DNA from: Rhodanobacteraceae bacterium ZG21-1
GTDB taxonomy: Bacteria; Pseudomonadota; Gammaproteobacteria; Xanthomonadales; Rhodanobacteraceae
Direction: 5' to 3'
Length of the DNA: 64,000 nt
Assembly (NCBI GenBank): GCA_021390615.1
Contig: JAJEJU010000025.1
Span: 1,918,267 to 1,982,266 of the forward strand
Below, in pieces: positions 17,371 through 25,156 of this stretch (position 1 is the stretch's first letter; each line of letters begins with the position of its first letter). The notes under the pieces are model-generated. The model was not told the origin of the DNA, did no database searches, and worked only from the letters and a program-made list of their open reading frames with translations. The translations under genes were made by a program, and so were the position numbers.

Positions 17371-18393
17371 TCAACCGATCTGCAGGCTGCCCTCGGCCAG
17401 CGCATTGAAGCGCGCGGCGATGTAGTCGTCGGTGAAGCTGGTCATGTCGCGGCCGCGGATGAAGCCGCAATGGCCGCCGTATTCGGCAATGTCCAGCTCG
17501 ATGCAGGACGGCAGCTGCAACTGCTCGAAGGCGTTCACCGGAATCACCGGATCGTCGCGCGCGGTGAGGATGGTGGCCGGGATCGACATTGCCGCCAGGG
17601 CCGCGCCGGCCACCGAGTAGCCATCGAGATAGGCCTGCAGCGATTTGAAGTCGGTGTGCCGCAGCACCAGCGCCTCGGTCAGTCCACGCAGGCTCTGCTT
17701 CAGCTCGGCCAGCTCGAAGTACTGCTGATGCGGGAACGCGGCCTGCTTGAGCTGCAGCGAGCGGCGCCACTTGTGCATGAAGTAGGCCTGGTAGAACCAC
17801 GGCGCATTTTCTTCAAGCGAAAACAGGCCTTCGCCGGGATCGATGATGGGGCACACCGCCAGCGCGTAGGCCAGCGGGATGCCGACGGCCTGCGCGCGCA
17901 GTGCCGCGCGCAAGGCGAAGTTGCCGCCCAGCGAGAAGCCCGCCACCACCAGCGGCCGCGCCGGCCAGCGCTGCGCGATGTCGCCCAGCGCGTGCACCAC
18001 TTCGTCGATACGGCAGGAATGGAACAAAGCCTCGTTGAGCGCGTGGCTGTCGCCGTGATCGCGGAAGTTCAGCCGGAATACGTCCCAGCCCTCGGCGAGC
18101 AGGCGGCTGCCGGTCTGCAGCACGTAGGTCGAATCGAGGCTGCCTTCCCAGCCGTGGAACAGCACGGCGAGGCCACGCGCACCCTCGCGGCGGCTGCGCT
18201 GCGCGGTGTAGGCGCCGGTCAGCCGCACGCCGTCGCCGCCGTCGACCACCATCGCCTCGGCGCCGTCCCTCACCGTCTGCGCCGCACGTGGCAGCAGCCA
18301 GCGCCGCACGCCGCTGGAAGACAACATGGTCTGCAGATGGCCGCTCCGCAACGGCCAGGGCGGAAGAAAATCGCGGCCACGCGGCAGATTCAT
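17371..18393 (-). CDS. YheT-like alpha/beta hydrolase
   Basis: 340 residues of the YheT/AB-hydrolase-4 family (putative esterases). It starts with the family feature FLPPWPLRSGHLQTML, and has the oxyanion loop FHGWEGS. The nucleophile is the Ser in GFSLGGN, the acid the Asp in ARDDPVIP, and the histidine lies in YGGHCGF near the C-terminus, so the triad is complete. The ATG at 18393 overlaps the stop of the acyltransferase gene as ATGA, indicating coupled translation. A lipid-related esterase role next to PlsC is plausible but inferred. Confidence 0.85.
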   Translation of the reverse strand: MNLPRGRDFLPPWPLRSGHLQTMLSSSGVRRWLLPRAAQTVRDGAEAMVVDGGDGVRLTGAYTAQRSRREGARGLAVLFHGWEGSLDSTYVLQTGSRLLAEGWDVFRLNFRDHGDSHALNEALFHSCRIDEVVHALGDIAQRWPARPLVVAGFSLGGNFALRAALRAQAVGIPLAYALAVCPIIDPGEGLFSLEENAPWFYQAYFMHKWRRSLQLKQAAFPHQQYFELAELKQSLRGLTEALVLRHTDFKSLQAYLDGYSVAGAALAAMSIPATILTARDDPVIPVNAFEQLQLPSCIELDIAEYGGHCGFIRGRDMTSFTDDYIAARFNALAEGSLQIG

Positions 18394-19187
18394 GCCGTGT
18401 GCTTGTCCAGGGCCGCGGCGATGCGCTCGCGCGACAATTCGGCCATGCGCCGACGCGCATCCGGCGTGGAGGGCACCGGCTCCAGGAAGTGCACCTCGGC
18501 ATCCAGCGGCGGCCCGCCGAGCAGACGCAGCAGGTTGTGCATGAAGCTCTCGTGCTCGCGGAAGCCGGCGTCGATCAACCGCTCGCCCTGCACCGCAAAG
18601 CGCAGCGCCACCGGCTGCACCGGCACCTCGGCGTCCAGCGCCGCCTGGAAGATGCGCGCATGGAATACCTTCAGCACGCCGCCGTAGCCGGTGCCGCCTT
18701 CCGGGAACACCGCCACCGAACGGTCGCCGCGCAGCCGCTCCACCATCACCTGCATCACCGAGGCGAGCGAGTGGTTGTTGCCACGCCGGTGAAAGATCGT
18801 GCCCGCGCTGGTCGCCATCCAGCCGACCAGCGGCCAGCGAGCGATCTCCGCCTTGGCCACGAAGCACACCGCGCGCTGGCTGTGCAGCAGCACGATGTCG
18901 ATCCACGAGGTGTGGTTGGCCACGAACAGCACCGGGTCGGCCAAGGGCTGGCCGACCCGCACCGAACGCAGGCCGAAGATGCGCAACAGCGCGGTCGACC
19001 ACCAGCGGATCACCCGGTGCCCGAACGGCTCGCGGCCGTTGCGCATCACCGCATTCTGGTTCCAGCTCATCACGAAGATGCACAGCAGGATGCCCAGCAC
19101 GGTGTGCAGCAGCAACAGCGGTACGCGCCACAAGTAGCGTACGGGTTGGATCGAATGGCGACGCGGCGTGGGGACGTGGGTGCTCAT
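18390..19187 (-). CDS. 1-acylglycerol-3-phosphate O-acyltransferase family protein (PlsC-like)
   Basis: 265 residues. An N-terminal membrane helix (residues 20-41) is followed by the acyltransferase domain with the NHTSWID motif (H-x4-D, His92 and Asp97) and FPEGG (161-165). These are the catalytic and glycerol-phosphate-binding motifs of LPLAT enzymes, which transfer acyl groups to lysophosphatidic acid or related lipids at the inner membrane. Whether this is the housekeeping PlsC or a paralogue such as an ornithine-lipid or lysophospholipid acyltransferase cannot be decided. It overlaps the downstream YheT-like hydrolase by ATGA. Confidence 0.83.
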   Translation of the reverse strand: MSTHVPTPRRHSIQPVRYLWRVPLLLLHTVLGILLCIFVMSWNQNAVMRNGREPFGHRVIRWWSTALLRIFGLRSVRVGQPLADPVLFVANHTSWIDIVLLHSQRAVCFVAKAEIARWPLVGWMATSAGTIFHRRGNNHSLASVMQVMVERLRGDRSVAVFPEGGTGYGGVLKVFHARIFQAALDAEVPVQPVALRFAVQGERLIDAGFREHESFMHNLLRLLGGPPLDAEVHFLEPVPSTPDARRRMAELSRERIAAALDKHTA

Positions 19188-19245
19188 TACTGCGTGAGTT
19201 TAGCGTTAAGCGGCCGATGGCGCATTGCCGCAATGCGTGATGCGA

Positions 19246-19719
19246 TCAGCGCTGCAGCTGCGCCAGCGGCAGCGACGGCGAGCGCTTCACCGTACGCAGC
19301 ACGAAGCTGGAATTGACGTCGGCCACGCCGGCGTCGTTCAGCAGGTGGTCGAGCAGGAAGCGCGAAAAGTCCTGCAGGTCCGCCACATAGACATGCAGCA
19401 GGTAGTCCATGTCGCCGGTCAGCGCATGGCAGGCCACCACCTCGTCCCAGCCATTCACGCGGGCCACGAAGCTCTCCACCGCGGCGCTTTCGTGCTTGCT
19501 CAGCTGCACCCGCACGAAGGCCTGCAGGCCCAGGCCGACCGCCTGCGGATCCACCTGCGCCGCGTAGCCGGTGATGATGCCGTCCTCCAGCCGCTGCAGG
19601 CGACGAAGGCAGGCCGAGGGCGACAGGCTGACCCGCTCGGCCAGTTCCGCATTGGTGATGCGGCCCTCGCCTTGCAGGACGGCCAGCATGCGCAGATCGG
19701 TGCGGTCCAAGCTCGTCAT
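19246..19719 (-). CDS. Lrp/AsnC-family transcriptional regulator
   Basis: 157 residues. The N-terminal HTH (LDRTDLRMLAVLQGEGRITN, then VSLSPSACLRRLQRLE) is followed by the RAM effector domain (residues 70-150). The start MTSLDRTDL at 19719 matches the family; the longer frame to 19767 lies in the AT-rich intergenic DNA. It is divergent from phhA with 137 bases between them, so control of phenylalanine hydroxylase by an amino-acid-responsive regulator is likely. This differs from the PhhR (sigma-54 activator) control known in Pseudomonas. Confidence 0.9.
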   Translation of the reverse strand: MTSLDRTDLRMLAVLQGEGRITNAELAERVSLSPSACLRRLQRLEDGIITGYAAQVDPQAVGLGLQAFVRVQLSKHESAAVESFVARVNGWDEVVACHALTGDMDYLLHVYVADLQDFSRFLLDHLLNDAGVADVNSSFVLRTVKRSPSLPLAQLQR

Positions 19720-19856
19720 GCGGAATATTCGACTACATATGCTCTTTATGGAGCAATCATATTGCATTTGATCACCTTAACGGCGCAATAAAACAAGTTT
19801 CATGCGGGCCGTCCGGCATAAGCTTATGCCCGTCGGTCATCCCCTCGGAGCACGCC
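19720..19856. promoter_or_regulatory. AT-rich Lrp/phhA divergent control region
   Basis: This gap is markedly AT-rich compared with the flanking genes. It contains the imperfect palindrome TGCTC-tttatg-GAGCA (19740-19755), followed by CATATTGCATTTGATCA. That resembles the loose Lrp-type site and sits between the two divergent starts, so it is the likely regulator target and promoter. Exact start sites are not resolvable by eye. Confidence 0.45.
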
Positions 19857-20750
19857 ATGGAAAACAGCACGCCACGCAAGGTCGAGCATCAGCACACCGA
19901 CCGCGGCTATGTGCCGGTCTATGCCAGCGGCGTGGTCGAGCAGCCCTGGTCCAGCTACAGCCGCACCGACCACGAGGTCTGGGACACCTTGTTCAAGCGC
20001 CAGCGCGAATTGCTGCCGGGCCGCGCCTGTGCCGAGTTCATGGCCGGCGTGGAGCGTTTCGGCCTGGGCGACGGCGGCATTCCCAAATTCGCCGACTTGA
20101 ACAAGGTGCTGGGCGCGGCGACCGGCTGGGAACTGATGGCGGTGGAAGGTCTGCTGCCCGACGAGGTGTTCTTCGATCACCTGGCGAATCGTCGCTTTCC
20201 GGTGAGCTGGTGGATCCGCAAGCCCGAGCAGCTGGATTACCTGAGCGAGCCCGACCTGTTCCACGACCTGTTCGGCCATGTGCCGCTGTTGCTCAACCCG
20301 GTGTTCGCGGACTACATGCAGGCCTACGGCCGCGGCGGCATGAAGGCCTTCGCGATCGGTCCCGAGGCGCTGATGAACCTCACCCGCCTGTACTGGTACA
20401 CGGTGGAGTTCGGCCTGATCGATACGCCGGAAGGCATGCGCATCTACGGCGCCGGCATCGTCAGCTCCAAGGGCGAATCGATCTATTCGCTGGATTCGCC
20501 TTCGCCCAATCGCATCGGCTTCGGCCTCGAGCGGGTGATGAGCACGCGCTACCGCATCGATACCTATCAGCAGACCTATTTCGTGATCGACAGCTTCGAG
20601 CAGCTGTTCGAAGCGACCCGGCCGGACTTCACCCCGATCTATGCCCGCCTCGGCACGCGCGAGGCGCATGCCGCCGGCGACGTGCTCGCACAGGATCGGG
20701 TGTTCCAGCGCGGCAATCGCGAAGGCTGGGCCAGCAACGCGGATACCTGA
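19857..20750 (+). CDS. phhA: Phenylalanine 4-monooxygenase
   Basis: 297 residues, the bacterial pterin-dependent enzyme that hydroxylates phenylalanine to tyrosine using tetrahydrobiopterin (or monapterin), oxygen and iron. The iron ligands are present: His136 and His141 in FHDLFGHVPLL and Glu184 in YWYTVEFGL. The pterin region (GVERFGLGDGGIPKFADLN) is intact, and there is no regulatory ACT domain, as expected in bacteria. The ATG at 19857 gives the standard N-terminus. It is monocistronic; no phhB (pterin dehydratase) follows in this window. Likely regulated by the divergent Lrp-type protein. Confidence 0.96.
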   Translation: MENSTPRKVEHQHTDRGYVPVYASGVVEQPWSSYSRTDHEVWDTLFKRQRELLPGRACAEFMAGVERFGLGDGGIPKFADLNKVLGAATGWELMAVEGLLPDEVFFDHLANRRFPVSWWIRKPEQLDYLSEPDLFHDLFGHVPLLLNPVFADYMQAYGRGGMKAFAIGPEALMNLTRLYWYTVEFGLIDTPEGMRIYGAGIVSSKGESIYSLDSPSPNRIGFGLERVMSTRYRIDTYQQTYFVIDSFEQLFEATRPDFTPIYARLGTREAHAAGDVLAQDRVFQRGNREGWASNADT

Positions 20751-20952
20751 GGCCCGGCGCCTTATCCGCAAACTCGCATGCAGCGGCTGCGCCGTTGTTC
20801 AGCGCACGAATCGTCATGCAGCAGGCCTGACGATAGCTTTAAACGGCGCAGTGACACGCTGCGAACGCACCCAAGCGAGATTCAGAAAATCGCCGGGCCG
20901 AGAGTCGCATGACCCCGATCCCGGCAGGTGAAGCTTGGCAAGACCCGATGGA

Positions 20953-21633
20953 TCAGCGCGCCGGCAGGGCGTCGATCCAGGGGCGAATGATGCCGATCCA
21001 CAAGGCGTAGCCGGAGTGATTCATATGCAGGCCGTCGCCGATGAACCAGCCGGGTTGCGGCTGACCGTCCTTGCCGAGCATGGGCGTAAAGACGTCCAGA
21101 TACGTGACGCCTTTCTGCGTGGCGGCATAGCTGTGCACCAGCGCGTTCGCCTGCCTGATCTGCGGCAATAGCGCGCGACGCGCGATGCTCGGCTTGATCG
21201 AGACGAAGGCCACCGGCACACCGGGATCGACTGCGCGCACCTTGCGCACGAAGGCGGCGAAAGCGTCGCGCACCTGCTGCGGGGTGTGGCCGTCCTGGAT
21301 GTCGTTGTCGCCCGCGTAGAGCACGATCGCGCGCGGGTGATACGGCGCCACGATGCGATCGGCATAGTAGGTCGAATCCGGCAGCTCGGAACCGCCGAAA
21401 CCGCGGTTGATCACGGCTACGCCCGGGAAATCCGCCGACAGCGATTTCCAGTGCTCGATCGACGAACTGCCGATGAACAGCACCGCGTCTTGCGGCGGCG
21501 GCTGCGTGCGATCCGCGGCTTCGAAGGCGGCGATCTGCGGCTCCCATTGGGGCGGCGTATCCACCGGTGCCTTGTCCAGCGCGGACGCGAGCAGCGGCCA
21601 CAGCGCAAGCAGCAGCGGGATCCAACGTTTCAT
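20953..21633 (-). CDS. Periplasmic SGNH/GDSL-family hydrolase
   Basis: 226 residues with a signal peptide (MKRWIPLLLALWPLLASA). The SGNH blocks are present: block I is GSSSIE (residues 55-60, GSS in place of GDS, nucleophile Ser57), block II glycine is in GFGGSELPD, block III is GDNDIQDG, and block V is the Asp200-His203 pair in DGLHMNHSGY. It should be an exported esterase or lipase-like enzyme with unknown substrate. The ATG follows GAGG. It is convergent with phhA and not obviously in an operon. Confidence 0.83.
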   Translation of the reverse strand: MKRWIPLLLALWPLLASALDKAPVDTPPQWEPQIAAFEAADRTQPPPQDAVLFIGSSSIEHWKSLSADFPGVAVINRGFGGSELPDSTYYADRIVAPYHPRAIVLYAGDNDIQDGHTPQQVRDAFAAFVRKVRAVDPGVPVAFVSIKPSIARRALLPQIRQANALVHSYAATQKGVTYLDVFTPMLGKDGQPQPGWFIGDGLHMNHSGYALWIGIIRPWIDALPAR

Positions 21634-22110
21634 GATGGCCTCATCGGGGAGTGGGCGGACGTGGAGAGTCCGAGGTTAACGCGAGCGCCCTCAATGCGAC
21701 ACCCTTCGATATCTCGGCACACGCGGCACCGGCGCAGCGAACAAGCGGATGCGCGCGGGTGCAAGGTCAGGCTCCAAACAGGCGAATACGTATGCCTGCG
21801 CGACGCATCGCTTGCCGCGAGCATCGTGAACGCCCCGAACCATTCGGGCTAAAAGCTCGCGCGCTATCTCCTGACGCTTCGCATCACCATCGAGCGACCG
21901 TCAGATAGTCATGCCTGGCTTGGTCTGACTGGCTGTCAGGCCAAGCGGCGCGCGCTGCCGCATGATGGCTGCGCGGCAGCAATCCATCGGGCTGATTTGC
22001 GCATATGCAGGCGTGCTCCCTCGTCGTGTGCCGACGTGGACTTCTGCGTCCTTTCCCGCTTGCGCGCAAACCGCTCCCGGCGCGAACGGCCTGGAGATCA
22101 CGGACCGGCT
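21634..22110. other. Intergenic region between SGNH hydrolase and RES toxin
   Basis: A 477-base stretch with no convincing gene; short frames on both strands have unbiased codon positions and no family features. It must include the promoter of the SGNH hydrolase near 21650-21720. It could be remnant DNA brought in with the toxin-antitoxin module, but nothing proves that. Confidence 0.35.
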
Positions 22111-22794
22111 TCAAGGCCGCTTCAATTCGCTGACCTTCAGCACCGTCGCAATACGGCTGCCGTCCCAGCGATAGACCAGATGCTCGGCCTGCACGCAGGG
22201 TTCGGCCAGGTCCGGATAGAACAGCGCCACGCATTCGCCGCCGGCATGGCGTGCGCTGTCGTAGACGATGCCGTTCGAGCCATCCGTGCGCAGGCGGCGC
22301 GCCAGCGCGATGCTGGCCGCATAGCTGTCCGGATCGTGTTCCGCCGTCCAGCCGCCGCGCAAATCATGCAGCTGGCCGTGGATGCCGGTGCGGTAGCAGC
22401 GCATCGAGATGTCGCAGGCGGGCTCGGCGGTAGCGGCCAGGAATTGCTGGCGGTGGAACACGGTTTCTTCCACCGCGGTGGCCAGCGTGTGCGCTGCGTA
22501 GAACACGCCCCAGCTGCCGTCGGAGAAGCGGCTGCCTTCCGGATTGAGATGCGTGAAGGCGGCCATCACCGGCGTCGTGCCGGGTCCGCTGACCCGTCGA
22601 TCCGCCGGCACCATGCGCAGCGCGCCCAGCTCGTCGCGCATGTGCGGATCGGTGATGGCTTCGATCGCGAACACCGCCTCCAGATCGGCCGGATCGGCGA
22701 TGCGGTCGAACACGCTTACCGGCGGGAAGCGGCTGGGCACGATGCGCCAGGCCTGGCTCCAGCGGATGCGCTTCAAAGGGGGTTGTTCTGCCAT
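22111..22794 (-). CDS. RES-domain toxin (type II toxin-antitoxin)
   Basis: 227 residues of the RES family, whose characterised members deplete NAD+ and stop growth. The expected pattern is present: an Arg-x-x N-terminal strand (AWRIVP), Arg89 in GSRFSDGSWGVFYAA with Tyr99, the Glu pair at 109-110 in TAVEETVFHRQQF, and Ser180 in GIVYDSARH with ECVALF after it. The product is therefore likely an NAD-consuming toxin neutralised by the upstream Xre/MbcA-type protein. The ATG at 22794 follows GGAAGGAA; 78 bases separate it from the antitoxin stop. It is somewhat longer than the minimal RES toxin. Confidence 0.85.
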   Translation of the reverse strand: MAEQPPLKRIRWSQAWRIVPSRFPPVSVFDRIADPADLEAVFAIEAITDPHMRDELGALRMVPADRRVSGPGTTPVMAAFTHLNPEGSRFSDGSWGVFYAAHTLATAVEETVFHRQQFLAATAEPACDISMRCYRTGIHGQLHDLRGGWTAEHDPDSYAASIALARRLRTDGSNGIVYDSARHAGGECVALFYPDLAEPCVQAEHLVYRWDGSRIATVLKVSELKRP

Positions 22795-22872
22795 GCTGCG
22801 GGTTCCTTCCTAAGGCCCCCGTAGGATGACAAAGCCAGGTATCGCTGTCTGCGACGCCCTGCGGCCTGCGTC

Positions 22873-23271
22873 TCAATTCCAGCCGCGCTGCGCGTCCAGG
22901 TACTGCCGCACCACGTAGAGATCCGCCACGTTGCCCGACAGCATGCGCTGCAGCGCCGACTCGCCGCCGAACAGTGACGCCTGGTTGGGCTTGTGCACCC
23001 AGGCGTTGGCCTGCTGCGGATCGGGGAACAGGATCTGCAGCGACTTGTAGATGCCGAGCAGATAGCTGATGCGCTCGATCACGTCGCGCCCCGGCGTGCC
23101 GTCCTGCAGGCGCTTCCATTTGTAGAAGGTCGACTCGGGCGGCTCGCCCAGCAACCTGCGCTGATCGGCGATGCGCAGGTTCCACTCTTCGGCGAGGCGG
23201 AAGAAGGCCCGCAGGGCGGGACCGCCCAGGTCTTCGGCGGGGACATTCTCAGGCAATCGATGAGCCAGCAT
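22873..23271 (-). CDS. Xre/MbcA/ParS-family antitoxin of the RES toxin
   Basis: 132 residues. The N-terminal half is an Xre-like helix-turn-helix (around AEEWNLRIADQRRLLG and ESTFYKWKRLQ). The C-terminal half is the DUF2384/MbcA toxin-binding domain, with ILFPDPQQANAWV, NQASLFGGESALQRML and NVADLYVVRQYLDAQRG. The antitoxin-then-toxin order is the standard RES-Xre arrangement and implies autoregulation. The ATG at 23271 has GGGAAG upstream, and an inverted repeat lies directly before it. Confidence 0.88.
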   Translation of the reverse strand: MLAHRLPENVPAEDLGGPALRAFFRLAEEWNLRIADQRRLLGEPPESTFYKWKRLQDGTPGRDVIERISYLLGIYKSLQILFPDPQQANAWVHKPNQASLFGGESALQRMLSGNVADLYVVRQYLDAQRGWN

Positions 23272-23286
23272 GGATCGACTTCCCTT

Positions 23287-23313
23287 GTGAAGTTGTGATC
23301 TATCTTACTTCAC
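23287..23313 (-). promoter_or_regulatory. Inverted repeat, likely operator of the RES/Xre module
   Basis: GTGAAGT (23287-23293) and ACTTCAC (23307-23313) form a perfect 7-bp inverted repeat, with centres 20 bases apart (two helical turns), 16 bases upstream of the antitoxin start. The surrounding DNA is AT-rich for this genome. This is what an autorepressing Xre dimer or toxin-antitoxin complex would bind. Confidence 0.6.
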
Positions 23314-23350
23314 GTGTGCACTTTTTGACCAGCCCCCTCCGGAGGATTTT

Positions 23351-25156
23351 TCAGGCGCCGTCCGGGGCATCCGCCTCGGGCTGGTCGTCGTGCTTCTTCG
23401 CGCAGTCGCAGCCGAAGTCCGGCTCCGGCCCGCCCTCGGCGATGAAGCGGTCGATGCGCTGCTCCAGCACCGGCAGCGGCACCGAGCCGGTCGACAGCAC
23501 GGTGTCGTGGAAGTGGCGCACGTCGAACTTCGGCCCCAGCGCCTGCTCGGCCTTGTGGCGCAGCTCCAGGATCTTCAGATAGCCCAGTTCGTAGGACAGC
23601 GCCTGCGCCGGCCAGCTGATGTAGCGGTCTACCTCGTTGGCGATCTCGCGGTCGGAAAGCGCGGTGTTGGCGGTCATGTAGTCGATCGCCTGCTGGCGGG
23701 TCCAGCCCAGGTGGTGGATGCCGGTGTCGACCACCAGCCGGCAGGCGCGCCACATCTGGTAGGTGAGATAGCCGAAACGCTGGTAGGGCGTCTGGTAGAT
23801 GCCCATTTCGTTGCCGAGATACTCCGAATACAGGCCCCAGCCTTCGCCGTAGGCGGAGATGTAGCTGTCGCGGCGGAATGCCGGCTGGCCGTGCTGCTCG
23901 GCTGCCAGCGAAAGCTGCAGCGAGTGGCCGGGCATCGATTCGTGCAGGGTCAGCGCCGGCATGTTGTACAACGGACGCGACGGCAGGTCGTAGGTGTTGA
24001 CCAGATAGACGCCCGGACCGCCGCGGCCGGAGGTGTAGTAGGGCGCGATGTCGGCGGGCACCGGCACGATCGCGAAGCGCCGCCGCGGCAGGCGTCCGAA
24101 CTCCTTGCCCAGCTGCGCGTCCACCTGCTTGGCCACCCAGGCGGTGCGCATCAGCAGCTCGTCGGGCGTCTTGGCGTAGAACTGCGGATCGGTGCGCAGG
24201 AAGTGCAGGAAATCGGCGAAGCTGCCCTTGAAGCCGGTCTGCTGCATCGTCTGCACCATCTCGGCGTGGATCTTCTGCACCTGCTCCAGGCCGATCTTGT
24301 GAATGGCGTCGGGATCGAGGTCGAGCGTGGTGTACTCGACGATCTGCTGCCGATAGAACGCCTTGCCGTCCGGCATGGCCTCGGCGGCCAGGGTGGCGCG
24401 CGCATGCGGCACGTATTCCTGGCGGAAGAAGGTCAGCAGCTTGGCGTAGGCCGGGATCACCTCGTCGCGGATCTTGCGCTGCGCGCTCGCCTGCAGCTCG
24501 CTCGCCTGCGCCGCGGGAATGCCCTGCGGCAGATGCGCGAACGGCGCGTAGAAACTGCTCTTGGTGGGATCGGTGAGCTCGGCCTCCGCGGCGATCGACA
24601 CATCGCGCCCCTTCAGCACTTCGCGCGGCACGCTGAAGCCGCGCGCCAGGCCGGCGCGCATGTTTTCGGTCTGCTGCTCGAAATAATGCGGCAGCTGGTC
24701 GAGCCGTTCGAGATAGCGGCGGTAATCCTCCGCCGTGCGCATGCGATCGCTGCCCAGCTCGTCAGCAGCCTCGCTCCAGAAGGCGGAGTCGCTGTTGAAC
24801 GGCATTTCCCAGGTCTTGAACTGCTGGTCCGCCAGCAGATCGCCGATCTGCGCACGGTACACGGCGTAGTTCACCCGCTCCTCCGGCGACAGCTTGGCCG
24901 GATCGATCGCCTGCAGCTCGCCCATCACCTTGCGCCAATAGTCCAGGCGCTGCTGCTGGGTCGCCGCGTCGACATCGTCCAGGCGCCTGCGGCTCGACGA
25001 TTCGTCAGATGCACCCTCGCCCGGCTGGCCGGTACGCCAGGCCCATTCCTGCTGGTAGATATGATGGAACTGCGCGTCGGCGCTCTGCGCCCATGCCGCG
25101 CCAGCCAGCGTCCAAGCAGCCAACGCCAGCCCGATGGCCCCCGATAGCTTTTTCAC
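23351..25156 (-). CDS. DUF885-family exported metallopeptidase-like protein
   Basis: About 601 residues. It starts at GTG 25156 (KKLSGAIGLALAAWTLAGAAWA is a signal peptide), with AAGGGA upstream. The family active-site motif HESMPGH (HExxxGH) is present, followed by AYGEGWGLYSEYLG with the further glutamate, and by EVDRYISWPAQALSYELGYLKI, as in DUF885 proteins. These are zinc-peptidase-like, but few have been tested. The C-terminus is Cys/Asp-rich. The GTG overlaps the stop of the SulP gene (GTGA), so it is coupled to it, and through SulP to the ParB-like gene. Confidence 0.82.
   Translation of the reverse strand: MKKLSGAIGLALAAWTLAGAAWAQSADAQFHHIYQQEWAWRTGQPGEGASDESSSRRRLDDVDAATQQQRLDYWRKVMGELQAIDPAKLSPEERVNYAVYRAQIGDLLADQQFKTWEMPFNSDSAFWSEAADELGSDRMRTAEDYRRYLERLDQLPHYFEQQTENMRAGLARGFSVPREVLKGRDVSIAAEAELTDPTKSSFYAPFAHLPQGIPAAQASELQASAQRKIRDEVIPAYAKLLTFFRQEYVPHARATLAAEAMPDGKAFYRQQIVEYTTLDLDPDAIHKIGLEQVQKIHAEMVQTMQQTGFKGSFADFLHFLRTDPQFYAKTPDELLMRTAWVAKQVDAQLGKEFGRLPRRRFAIVPVPADIAPYYTSGRGGPGVYLVNTYDLPSRPLYNMPALTLHESMPGHSLQLSLAAEQHGQPAFRRDSYISAYGEGWGLYSEYLGNEMGIYQTPYQRFGYLTYQMWRACRLVVDTGIHHLGWTRQQAIDYMTANTALSDREIANEVDRYISWPAQALSYELGYLKILELRHKAEQALGPKFDVRHFHDTVLSTGSVPLPVLEQRIDRFIAEGGPEPDFGCDCAKKHDDQPEADAPDGA

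Noticed and set aside
17371..19233. A 620-residue possible fusion of acyltransferase and hydrolase
   Set aside because: The PlsC-like motifs are in another frame (18390-19187) and the hydrolase starts cleanly at 18393 with an ATGA overlap.
23295..23345. CCTCC-GGAGG followed by T run as a plus-strand terminator
   Set aside because: The stem has no loop and there is no plus-strand gene upstream to terminate; the region is better read as the antitoxin promoter.
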